Part shown: piece by piece, positions 1 to 10,736 of the stretch | Layout of the letters: each line of letters starts with the position of its first letter | Position numbering within the stretch: the stretch's first letter is position 1 | Assembly: GCA_000711775.1 (NCBI GenBank) | Contig: ARYC01000147.1 | Coordinates: 52,238 to 116,237, forward strand | Direction: 5' to 3' | Length of the DNA: 64,000 nt | Source of the DNA: Oxytricha trifallax | Taxonomy: Eukaryota > Ciliophora > Spirotrichea > Sporadotrichida > Oxytrichidae | Notes under the pieces: generated by a model | Databases searched by the model: none | The model's input: the letters and a program-made list of their open reading frames with translations, nothing else | What the model was told of the DNA's origin: nothing | Made by a program: the position numbers and the translations under genes

Positions 1-18
1 CAAAAGTATTAATAAGAG

Positions 19-963
19 ATGATTCAACAACAATAACATCAACTAATTTATCCACCGTAACAGTAGTAGCAACAGTTTCTTCATCAAACTGATGTAATGC
101 AGAATTATCAACCAGTAGGAGTTCCACTTTAAAGATAGTAAGCCCACAATATATAGTAAAATGTGGCAACATCTCCACAACACCAAATAATTCAAAATAT
201 GCCAATAGGTTAACAACAGCAATACACAAATTAATCTGCTGGTAACACTTTAAATGGAAGTGTTTCTAACACATACGATGCCTAAAATCAAGATCTTGTC
301 TAGAATATAATCGAATAACAGAACCCTCACTAAGATCAAAAGATTACTCTTTAAAAGCAAGCTTAGAACAAAACTCTAACTAAAGTGAAAACTTAAGTTC
401 CAATTGAATCAGTCAGAAATAAGGAAATCGCTTAAATGCCAAATACACCTCATTACACTTCTGATAACGCTTAAAACCAGTAGTCGATAAAGCATGAATA
501 AGTGTAAGAGGACTAAAAGATGCCTGCTCAATAATTAATGAACCAAGCTTTGAAAAGAAAGAAACCAAACTCAAAAGATAAGCCTTAACATGAAAAAAAG
601 CCAATGACTCCCTATTAATTGTTCTAATTATAAATCTCAAATAAACTCAGGAAGGAGCATGATGATGCCAAGAATAACGATTTAGCTAAAATTTCTGGTG
701 ATTTATGGGGTCAACTATCGTACTAGGAGAAGGATATGTGGAGAAGGGAAGCACTTAAAAGAGCAGAGGCATGTGGTTAAAATCTTGATTATGAATATCT
801 CAAGACAGTCAGTGATCCAAGCAAGAAGAAAAAGAAAATAATCGTGATGAATGGAGGATAAGGTCCAACTGGAGGCAATCATATTTAACAAGAAAATCCT
901 GAAGCTTAAGAAAATTAAAAAATAAAATAAGTTTAATCTGACGAAGAGAATAATAACGATTGA
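19..963 (+). CDS. HMG-box DNA-binding protein, Q-rich N-terminus
   Basis: Reading TAA/TAG as Gln gives one open frame of 314 codons ending at TGA 961-963. Residues 1 to about 175 are Q-rich and disordered. A basic stretch (KRKKPNSKDK) precedes an HMG box at about residues 190-255, recognisable by KPMTPYQLFQ, the ISGDLWGQLSYQEK helix and MWRREALKRAEAC. The tail is lysine-rich then acidic. Such proteins bend or bind DNA in chromatin. The frame is also open for the 18 bases before this ATG, so the true start may lie outside the window. No IES interrupts it. It ends only 54 bp before the next start codon. Confidence 0.8.
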
Positions 964-1017
964 TCGAATTAATTTATTGATAAACTTTAAAAATTACAGC
1001 TGTTATTTCCTTATATC

Positions 1018-4000
1018 ATGATTTCTTCACTTGATAAATTTATATAGACTTTCGAAGAATACATTAAAAGCGTGAAGCATTTCCTTTACAATAAAAACCC
1101 AGTTACTGGAACTTAGTAAAACCCAACTCTAATGAATAAAAACAGACAGCATGACCAAAGTCACAATTCAAGTGATAGCAGTAACAGTGCTAAATAAACG
1201 AGATAACTATAAGTTGATGAGGTCACTTTAAAACAAAGAGCTACAAATAAACAAATTCAGATCTTAGTAAGTAAATAATTAGTTTAATGAATTCTCTTTT
1301 ATAGGATTCGTTGTCCCAACCTGAGAAGAAAAGAACGACGACATTTAGTACATAATAAAAAGGAGGCACTACTGTGACAGGAACAGGGACATTTGAGATT
1401 TAAACTGAATTAACCACAAGCACTCAACAACCTCAAACCTCTTCCATGTCTAGCAATACAGGTTCATAGACCACAGACGATGATTCTAAAGTGGGTCCAT
1501 AAATGTTCTTACCTATTAAAATGCTTGGAAGTGGGAGCTTCGGAGAAGTATACTTAGTAAAAGAGAAAAGAACTGGTAATCTTTATGCCATGAAGGTTCT
1601 CAGCAAGCAGAGAATCATGGGATAAAATCTTGTTAGATACGCCAAGACTGAAAGAGATGTACTAAACCATCTAAAAAAATATACAAATTAATTTTCATTT
1701 AAAAAGCAACAATTTTAATAAGTATCATTTATGATTTAATAAGTAATTAATTATATTCTTTAATTAGGTATTTTCATTCTATAAGTTGGTAATCATCACT
1801 CTCATCTAACTTTCTTTGTTCTCCATATTTTCGTTCATCAAAAATATCCAATTTTATAAGAATTACACTTAGTCTTTCAATTAGTTATTTTGAGTTTTTA
1901 TCCCTGGAATCCCTGTTTGCTCTGGATGCCTTCTTTGTCTGTGCTTTTTCATAGCTTATTCAGAAATATGAGGCTTTCCACAATGAATGCAGGTGAATTC
2001 ATTACCGACTTAAGTAGTAGTGGAAGATAAATTCATTGTGATTATATGTTTTATATTAAAGAATTTTGTACCAGTTATTTAATGTTTTTGGGGGGGCGTT
2101 TCCTATTCCTCTCTAACCACTTATATATTTTTAAAAAATTATTATGCAAAAATGTATAAAATTAAATTAAAATATATTTCATCTAATATCTCCCCATAGA
2201 GTAAAATTAATTAATTTAACTTTACTTATTTTATTTTTCACGACTATACATAAAAAGTAAGTTTATTAATTTTTGTATTATTCAAAAAATATATTTGAGA
2301 GGGTTGGTGGGATGGAAATCACTTTATGTTTTTAACTTGCAACTGAATATTAAATATTTAGAATTATAATAAATTAATAAAATTAGTTATGCTTTTTATT
2401 TAAGTGTCATATTAAACTTAAAAATTTAATTCTTTGTATAATTTATAAAAAGCAGTTTATCATATACAAAGCATCCATTCATAGTGAATCTTAACTATGC
2501 TTTCCAAACTAAAACCAAGCTTTTCTTGATCTTAGACTTCTGTCCAGGCGGTGATCTGGGAAAGATTCTTCAAAGAGAAAGAAAGTTTACTGAGGATAGA
2601 GCCAGAATCTACATATCAGAGATCTTGTTAGCTTTGGAAGATCTGCACAAGAGAGATATTATATATAGAGATTTGAAGCCTGATAATGTAGTGTTGGATG
2701 AAGATGGACATGCACTCTTAACTGACTTTGGTTTATCGAAAGAGGGAGTGGAAGAAGGAGCCAAGGGAGCTAAATCATTTTGTGGGTCTGTTGCTTATTT
2801 AGCTCCAGAAATTAAACCATAAATAATTGCGGTAAATGTATAAGTACTTGATTTTAATTTAAGTAATGCAGGAATATTACTTTTGTAATACTGTCCAAAA
2901 CATTTTCATTGATTTCGATCAAATCACCTATATACCATAAATAAGGCTTAACAATTAGATAAAGTTTTTATTACTTTTTATCATAAACAAATCATTATTT
3001 TGAATAAAAGAAATTCTCCATAAAAATATTTAAATTAATAGCTGTAAAATATTAATGTTAACATTTTTAAAATAATTAAATTTATTCTAGTAAAGCTTTA
3101 TAATAAATTAATCTTCTATAATTTACCATTAAAGAAAAAAGTAATATAAATGAAAATAAATTATATAAAATTTTTAGAGGTTGAAAGGCTTAGGCCGCAG
3201 TATTAATTTCCATAAAGATTAAATAATCATAAAATAAATAGGCTTTTTAGATTTATTTTTTACAGTTAATAGTATATTTTCAGCATCAATTACAGATTAA
3301 GGCTCATAAATTAATTTGTTTAATATCATTTAAGGAGCACTTAGAGTTAATTACTTATAATTTGTAAATTTTTAGTTTTCAAACTTTGTTAGAAATTTTA
3401 ATTCCTACAAATTTAAATAGATGCAATAATTTTATTTTTAAAAAAATTATTTTCAGCCATATTTTAAACGAAAATAAGATAAATATTTATAATTAAAATT
3501 TAGTGTTTTAAATGCTTAGAAGAGTTGGTCACGGTAAATCTGTCGATTGGTATTTACTTGGTGTACTTTTATACGAGATGGTAGTCGGTTGTCCACCATA
3601 TTTCTCTCCTAAGAAAGAAGAGCTTTTCCACAACATATAAAAGGGTGTTCTCAAGATCCCAGCAAGTCTCTCTGAAGAATGCAAAAATCTTATAGTAAGT
3701 TTGCTAAATCGTAACCCAAGCAAGCGTCTTGGTGCTGGAATTGAGGGATCTGAAGATATAAAGAAACATCCTTTCTTTAACACTATAGAATGGTAAGTGG
3801 TCAGAGAAAAAAAAATGAATCCCCCTAAACCTGATATCAACATGAAATACTATGCACACGTCTAGAACTTCGTGGAATCAAACGTAGAGGATAATCTAAA
3901 GAAAGTATTCGATGATTTCGAAGAACTAGACCCTGATATTTACGAGAACAGAACAGTACAGGGATGGTCATTCGTGCAGAATGTCAACTTCCCTGCTGGC

Positions 4001-4018
4001 AATTTGCAATAACAGTGA
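1018..4018 (+). CDS. AGC-family Ser/Thr protein kinase, three MDSs
   Basis: Exon 1 encodes a Ser/Thr/Gln-rich leader. A 38-bp intron lies at 1267-1304. The kinase domain starts near 1500: glycine loop [16 protein letters not shown]-like YAMKVL, then [13 protein letters not shown], catalytic [13 protein letters not shown] in [10 protein letters not shown], an AGC-type activation segment ([14 protein letters not shown]), and a C-terminal AGC extension ending at TGA 4016-4018. Two IESs (1688-2470 and 2813-3513) split the domain. Joining at the pointers ATATACAAA and AAAT restores [12 protein letters not shown] and LAPEMLRRVG in frame. It resembles PKA/S6K/Akt-type kinases; the exact subfamily is not assigned. 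Confidence 0.9.
1688..2470 (+). other. IES 1 in the AGC kinase (783 bp)
   Basis: Flanked by the 9-bp direct repeat ATATACAAA at 1679-1687 and 2462-2470. Removing one repeat plus the interior joins AAC CAT CTA AAA AAA TAT ACA to AAG CAT CCA in frame. There is no GT-AG. The interior is AT-rich except 1725-2036, which carries an antisense ORF. Confidence 0.92.
1725..2036 (-). CDS. C2H2 zinc-finger ORF inside a kinase IES
   Basis: A 103-codon ORF on the strand opposite the kinase lies wholly within its first IES. Residues about 16-37 form a C-x2-C-x12-H-x4-H finger ([12 protein letters not shown] then [12 protein letters not shown]). A polar, heptad-like stretch follows ([26 protein letters not shown]). 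Base composition is clearly less AT-rich than the rest of the IES, as expected of coding DNA. It may be a germline-limited gene, a transposon remnant, or an MDS of another gene whose other segments lie elsewhere. The last 10-15 codons are very AT-rich, so the C-terminus is uncertain. Confidence 0.55.
2813..3513 (+). other. IES 2 in the AGC kinase (701 bp)
   Basis: Flanked by AAAT at 2809-2812 and 3510-3513. Keeping one copy joins GCT CCA GAA to ATG CTT AGA, giving the conserved APE motif followed by [15 protein letters not shown] see no convincing ORF or repeat in the interior. Confidence 0.88.
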
Positions 4019-4655
4019 TTAAAAATAGAGACAAATTAAGATTATAAAAAACAATAATTTATCATATTAATCGATTAATAAGAATAAAAATGTATTTCTC
4101 ACAAAAATTATTTTATTTTTCAAGCAATTGCATCTTTAAATGCGAATCACTATATGAATTGAAAATAATTAAATATTATAATATTAATCAGCACTAGGAT
4201 AAATTTGATAATAATCAATTAAATGCCAAAACGAAATTCTAGTGATTTATTTACTGTTTCTGGAAATTTTTTTTAATAAAAAGTTTTCCATAAATCAAAA
4301 TTGTTTTATTAAATTTTTTTTATTTGTAAAGCTAAGATTGATTGAAGTTATTATAAATTTTAAAATAGTATTAAATAAATTGTTTATAAAAATATTAATA
4401 AGGGTACTAAATAGTATTAATTATACATAAATTGTTATATTCTATTATTATTCTAATGTTAAAAACTAATATTCGTTAATAAACAGTTAAATTTTATAAC
4501 AGATTCATTAATATCATCCCACAACTTATAAAATAAAATATAGGAAATAATAAAAAAATCTATAGACTAAAAATAATTGAGATTAAACCTAATTCTCAAT
4601 ACATACAAGTAAAATAATGTATTAGTAATTATAAAAATCATTTAAATGTATTATT
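4019..4655. other. AT-rich intergenic DNA
   Basis: About 640 bp of very AT-rich sequence between two genes that meet tail to tail. The short open frame near 4242-4430 is low-complexity (I, N, K, L) and not credible as a gene. No telomere-type G/C repeat, RNA gene or clear repeat was seen. Confidence 0.6.
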
Positions 4656-5228
4656 TCAATCGTGATTTATGATTTGATGAAATTAAGGCCAATTTTGTTA
4701 TTTCCTTTCCTTCTCAATCATCTCCTTTCTTCTCTTTAAATTTTCAATATAATTTATCCTATAAGGTTTACTTTACTTAGTACTTGATTAATCTATATTC
4801 ATGTTGAAATAACCATTTTAACTTTCATTTTTCTACTCTTAGCTATCTTGTGCGAACTGCTTATTAAAAATAAAGTAAAATGAAATAATTAAAACATCGT
4901 TAATTATAACGAAACTTCTCTATTAAATCTTAGATTTCTTACTCTTTCTGAATTAACTAGCTTATTTCAACATTTAACTCTAGAAATATTCCCCATCAAT
5001 ATGAGTTTTGTTATAACTAATTCCTTCCTTATGATTTCTTGATGTTTTAGACTGGTCTTAATCCTCACTCAACAGATTATTCTTACCCTATAATTAGTCT
5101 TAAATTTGATAAGTATTATAGTTTTCCAGTAATCTCAGAGAGTCTATTTAAATGCTTTAGTTGCTCATATCCATATTACAGGTATTTTTATATTCAAAAT
5201 TCAAGTCTCTTTAATTTATAGAGCTCAT
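4656..5228 (-). CDS. Hypothetical Q/N/S-rich basic protein, start uncertain
   Basis: Read with TAA/TAG as Gln, the minus strand is open from ATG 5228-5226 to TGA 4658-4656 (190 codons). Composition is hydrophilic, rich in Gln, Asn, Ser and Lys, with a charged C-terminus (YIENLKRRKEMIEKERK). A 51-bp AT-rich stretch near 4869-4919 begins GT and ends AG and keeps the frame if removed; it may be an intron. Upstream the same frame stays open with coding-like Q/N-rich composition to about 5550 but has no ATG, so the N-terminus may lie in another segment. No known domain recognised. Confidence 0.55.
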
Positions 5229-5608
5229 ATATGCATTATTTACTTCTTAAGACTGATTAATATGAGACCCCAGGGTTTGAAGTTAAATTTTATGTTGGTC
5301 TTGAATTTATTGCTGTCTAAATAAACTTATCGAGACTAGTTTGTTGTCAGGGCTATTTTCTAATTAATTTTAGAATTAACTTGTGTTATTACTCTACTAC
5401 CTCTCATTTACAGATATGTTTTGAGATTTCTTTTCTTTTTCTTAAATATTTTAGCTTCTGATATTTGTCAACAGCACCTATTTTTAATCAAATATAGAAA
5501 CATAAGATAAAATTAATTAAGGGAATTATTTTATTATGATAAATCTTATAAATCATCTTGATATTATCAATTGATAAGTTTTATCTATATTTAATTTTAA
5601 TTAAAATA

Positions 5609-7491
5609 ATGGAATCCATCTAAAAATAAGAGTTATTAGACATTCACTTACAGGAGGTTACAACTTCTAAAAATGCGATTAAACTCGCAAAATCAGCTAG
5701 TTAATAGAAAATAGAACTTAAGACAAGAAACTTTTCTTTCAAAATTAAGCCAATATCTCTGAATGAAAATTAAAACCTCATACATCATAAATCTGATAAA
5801 AACAATTTTAAAATCAAACTTGAGGGAGGAACTAATGATGGGAATCGCTTATACTCATCTTAAAATGCTAATTTAAGCAATAGAAATTAGAATAATTTAC
5901 AAACGAGTAAGGAACTTAATTTCTACAGCTAGAGAGAATCTGAAAAGCATTAATAGTAAATAATGATTAGAAGTGAAAGCATGAATTATTTTGAGAATAA
6001 CTCTGAACATGCCACGTATATGAGGAAGATAATCAAATTTCGATAAAAAATTATTTATTAGTTGTATTGTAATAATTACTATTTGATGAAGATAATTTAA
6101 TGAATGAGTTTCGCGAATTCAGCTGTATCTTGTAAAAATGAGCAAAAAATCAAGAGATTGATTAATGCTTAAAAACAAGCTCCGATTAATTCATTAAACT
6201 AATAAAACCCTTATATCACAAGTTGCTAGTAGAGTATTAGAGATAAGCATATACAAATCAATAGTCATAGATCTGATAGCAGGAATATGAAGTTATATAT
6301 CTGTTAAATCTTTAGTTTGTATTATAATATGATGCGACCATAAACTACAAATCAATAAGAATAGCCATAATTTTAATAATAGTAATCATAAAGGACTTTC
6401 AGGAGAACTTAATCAGCTGATAGATTAAATCTACAAAGCTCCCTATCTCACAGATCTAGCTCTTTAAATCAACACTAGTCTGAATACTAGAAATAAGACA
6501 AGGTTAACGGCAAAATAGCTATAAATTTTCATAGCAAAAGTTTCTACCTTTTAACTTCATAAATCTCAATTATTATATAATAGGGTTTGATGCAGGAGAT
6601 TATTTCGATGAGATAGAGAAGAAGCTAAATAGAGAGCAATTGATATGCCACTGTCACGAGCACTCAAAGACTAATTACAAGATAAATGCCTTGAAAAGAG
6701 TGCTATCTCACCAACAATTCATTAGAAGTCATGTCGCAGCTGATGGAGACAAGTAAAAACTTAAAAATGTGAATTAATTGTACAAAATGTTAAAACCTTC
6801 TCTCAAGCTGGACTATGAGAAAATCTCAAAAGCATTGGATCAGCACCTTAAAATGGAGAGTGAAATAGTTTCTAACGAGGAGTAATTCAGACAAACTTCC
6901 CAAAGTTTTATGTAAAATCATTAAATATAGAGAATGAAGTTGACATAGAGTGAGTTCAGCAAAAAGATCAAAAGAGACAAAAGTTTAAAGCAAATTATCT
7001 AAGATAAATATGAGAGAAATTAGAGCTATGAGGAGAGCAAAAGCTAAAAGCAGAAGTTTACTATAGACTTAAGCAAGATTCTAAATAACCAAAATATGAT
7101 AGAAAACCCAAATTAATTGGAAAAATAAACTTATGACACAATAAGAACATACAAATCCACTAGAAATCTATAAGATTAAAAGTCTTCTATAACTAGGAGG
7201 TCTCAATCTTAAACTGGAGGGAGAAGTATTAGAGGAGAAAGTGGGAGTGGGTCGATGAGATAAAAATCTACATCACTTAGTGCTTATATTTAAAAAATTA
7301 AGGAAAATAGGAAAAGACGTAGCGAGATACTTATGGGATTCTAACAACAGTATTCTCAATCTTAGAATAGTTTTTCTGTCAATCATTTTTATGATTTTTT
7401 ACATATTATTAAAAACCTTCTTAAAAAGATATATAATATGATTTATTAAATGATGATAAAAGATAAAACGCCAATTAAAAGAAATATTTGA
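5609..7491 (+). CDS. Hypothetical basic, coil-rich protein, several exons
   Basis: Begins ATG GAA TCC at 5609. Coding-like Q/N/S/K-rich frames continue through about 6040, 6110-6300, 6340-6540 and then a long exon from about 6585 to TGA 7489-7491. AT-rich GT...AG gaps separate the pieces (one ends ATAATAG just before 6584). The long exon is clearly coding: FDAGDYFDEIEKKLNREQLI, a Cys/His cluster (ICHCHEHSK), then charged helical segments and a Ser/Arg-rich tail (SRRSQSQ-like). No family recognised. Exon borders in the first kilobase are approximate, and some gaps could be IESs rather than introns. Confidence 0.55.
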
Positions 7492-7688
7492 GTATTTATC
7501 TTAAACCCACTTTCACATAGATCAAAACACCTCCACTTAGAGATTAAAAATAGATGCTTTATGTGAATAAAAAATTCAAGCATGACTATATTCATAGATT
7601 TTAATAAGAAGTTTAATTTTGGGATTCTTATGATAAGTTACAAAAATTACTTTAAAATCAATCATTAATCTTTATTAAATAATTAAAA

Positions 7689-10640
7689 ATGAGACAATTA
7701 GGGCAACCAAGACAAATTGGAGTGATCTCTCATCAATCTAATAAATCCAGCATTTCGAATAACAATAACGTTGATTTTTCTTAATCCCCTGACTAAAAGA
7801 ATACTAACTTGCAATCAAATAATACTTTATCTTGAAACTCCAATGTAAATTAAAGCGTCACTGTGATGAATAATAATGGAAGCAGCCTATCTCCATATAA
7901 AGATAAAAATTAATCATAAGTATTATCCACTTCTCAAAATAAATAATAAAATATTAAAAATTATAATCAGCAACAAAACCAAAATCAATCAGTTGATATG
8001 ATTCGAAATTTAAGCAGCAATAAATTGAATTAAATTGCATTAATTGGATAAAATGGAGAGAAAATGAGTAGAAAAGATATGTTAAGAGAGATGCTGAAAG
8101 GTGTGGAAGTACATTCTGAGTTTAAATAAGTAAGTTTTTCTTATATAATTTTCTTTTTTGTTATTAATATGTAAAGTACAGTAAATTTATATAAATTTTT
8201 TACTATAGATTTTCAAGGAATAATTTGATGAAGCGATCTAGCCATTAGTTAAAGATATAATTAAAGGTGAAGTATTAAATAAATGAGAAGAATGATTAAA
8301 ATATAAAAAAAAATAAAGTTCTTAAATTATTATAAGAAATTACTGATAAATTATAGCAAATAATTAATCTCTTCAATTTTTATAACACCTAGTTAAATTA
8401 AATACAGTATCATTCTAAGTATTTTTTAAGCATTTTATTGATAGTATATTTAATATTTAGCAATAATAGTCTAACCTCAATATGACTCTCTTTTAATTTA
8501 TGTATTTAAATTTATATAAATATCTCTTGATGAAATAAACAAGCAGCACAGAGCAGAACTGAAAAAGCAAGAATTAAAGGAAGAATTAACTCACATGCGC
8601 CTAAAACTAAATTTACTATCGCAGAAAGAATACAAAGACAAAAAGAACTTTCTCACCATCAACTATGAACAGCTTGGTGATTAGCATTTAGAACAAGAAG
8701 TAAGAGAGAAGCTCGGCTTTAAATATCATTATAAAAATAAGGCTTTTTTTATTTAATATTTTGGCATTAAGGACTATTTCTATAACAATCAGAGAGGACT
8801 GCTAAACAATCTATCAAACTAGAACCTAATAAGCAGATTGGATGAAACAAATTACAATTCAATTGATTCACATAATAATAATCCAAATTAATCACTGGAA
8901 GACATACATTCAGACAGAGCTAGAAGCCAGTATTTCAGGAGTGGTGCAAATGGTGGTAGGAAGTATAAATACCTCAATGTCTATAGAGATTTATAAAATA
9001 TAATCTAATATAAAATATATTACTTTTTGAGATGAATAGGATAAGCAATCTCATGATGGCTTGATAAAAAGATTCAAAATGGATTAGAAAGAGAGGGAAC
9101 AAAACAGAATAAAATTATAAGAGAGTTTGTCCTAAAAACTGCTCGAAGATCACAATAAAAGCATCGAAGAGGAAAATTAAAAGAAGGAAGAAAGATAAAA
9201 ATTGGGAATACTTTATTTATTATTGTTCCCTACAAAGTCAAATATGTTATTAATATCATGTCCCTAAAATTTAATCTTTAGAGATTCCTACTGATGAAAG
9301 AATAGCTGAAAAGCAGAGAAAGGGAAAGATCAGAGAAAAAGAAACTAGAAGATCAAAGGTTGAAGGAATTAAAGCAAACGAAGCCACTTTATGAGGAACT
9401 TGAGCAAAGGTACATAACTTAAGTTGAGTAACCCATATTGGAGTAAAAAAAGCAAAAACTAGTTGAAATCAGAAGTTTCTTATAGTAATCACTTGATCCT
9501 GAATAGCTCAAACATCATGTCAAATAAACCCCATTTCTTAAATTGAAGATAAAAAGATGGACAATTAATTATTAAGAAAATGTAAATTATTTTATTAGAA
9601 ATTATCTTATAAACCTAATTTGGTGAATAAAATACAAATTCTACTTTAATTCATAATTTCTTATAAGATTCATAATTTACACATCAACATATTTACATAA
9701 TATGTTTTAGTACAACAGTTAAATAAAACTAAAGCAATTTGAAAGAGAACAGAAGAAACAAGATTTCATCAAAGATTTCAACATGAAAGGCAGATAAGTA
9801 AAATTGAGTAAAGTCCTCGAAGAAGAACAATAAGCGAAGGAAGAGGAAGAACATAAGAAAGAACAACGAAAGTTTATTAAAAACAAGATGCTGAAGTATT
9901 TCCAATAAGTGAGAGAAACCATGCCCTTCAAAGCAGAGAGGTAGAGTAGTAATGGGGGTGGAAGTGAAGCATACAGCAGTAATAACATAACAAGCATGAA
10001 GTAAAAAGATGGGTTAAGCAAGAGATATGACAGGAGTGTCTTAATAGGCTCATCATCCTCCTAGATAAACTTGCACAGTGTGAATTCACAGAAGTACCTC
10101 AGGGATAATAGCAATAACCTTCCTAACATAAGACAAAGCCTGGCAACATCAAGAATACATGAAAATAACAACAAGAGTAATAATCAAATCTACAGTAGAG
10201 AATACATGAGATAGAGCAACGATAATAGTCATCTTAATAACATAAAATGGAAGAGTTAATACACAAAAGAACGAGAGCAATAAAAGCTGAAGGAGGAACA
10301 ATAAGACTAAATTAGATCGCAAATTATCAAAAGAGACTACCTTAGAGAGATTTTAATTGAAAATTAAAGCAAGAAGAAAATTGATGAATCAAATGTAAAA
10401 ATATTGCTAAAAGACGACAAGTTGACTCATAAAGAGAAATACGAGATGATTCTATTGAGAGCTAAGAAATTTGAAGATAAAGCCAAGTTTGAGGAGCAAT
10501 ATTTAGATTTTGAATAGGACGGAGAAAAAGCGCTGTAAAAATAACTGGAAGTGAACTAACTATACATATAGAGTTTGAATGCTAAGATATAAATGATTAA
10601 TCCGAGTGACTCAGAGAGTGACTACTATTATAAAGACTGA
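7689..10640 (+). CDS. Large coiled-coil, Q-rich protein
   Basis: A multi-segment gene from ATG 7689 to TGA 10638-10640. The N-terminal third is Asn/Ser/Gln-rich. From about 8531 onward the protein is strongly helical and charged (RAELKKQELKEELTHMRLKL, RERERSEKKKLEDQRLKEL), ending in an acidic tail (SDSESDYYYKD). Interruptions: a 21-bp element 7824-7844 (below), a GT-AG intron 8130-8218, an IES 8272-8534, a GT-AG intron near 8981-9041 and AT-rich gaps near 9190-9285 and 9577-9715 with frame-restoring joins. It probably belongs to the cytoskeleton or basal bodies by composition only; no domain is recognised. Confidence 0.65.
7824..7844 (+). other. Candidate 21-bp IES removing an in-frame TGA
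   Basis: The gene otherwise has TGA at 7833-7835 in frame with good coding sequence on both sides. AAT occurs at 7821-7823 and 7842-7844. Deleting 7824-7844 removes the stop and keeps the frame (QSNNVNQSVTVMNNN). The 3-bp repeat is weak evidence alone; ATG 7866 is an alternative start. Confidence 0.45.
8272..8534 (+). other. IES in the coiled-coil gene (263 bp)
   Basis: Repeat TGAA at 8268-8271 and 8531-8534. The join gives IKGEINKQHRAELKKQE in frame. The interior is AT-rich with stops and no coding signal. Confidence 0.65.
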
Positions 10641-10736
10641 TTTGAATCAATTTATTTAATAACTCATTTGCAAAAAAATTAAAGTGGGTATTTCATTTAT
10701 CAGTTAATGATAAAAAGTAATAATTAAATATTAAAT

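Noticed and set aside
2085..2100. Run of G (GGGGGGGCG) as telomeric or regulatory signal
   Set aside because: A single homopolymer inside an IES with no TTTTGGGG periodicity.
4242..4430. Small AT-rich ORF
   Set aside because: Low-complexity I/N/K/L composition in intergenic DNA, with no start context or homologous pattern.
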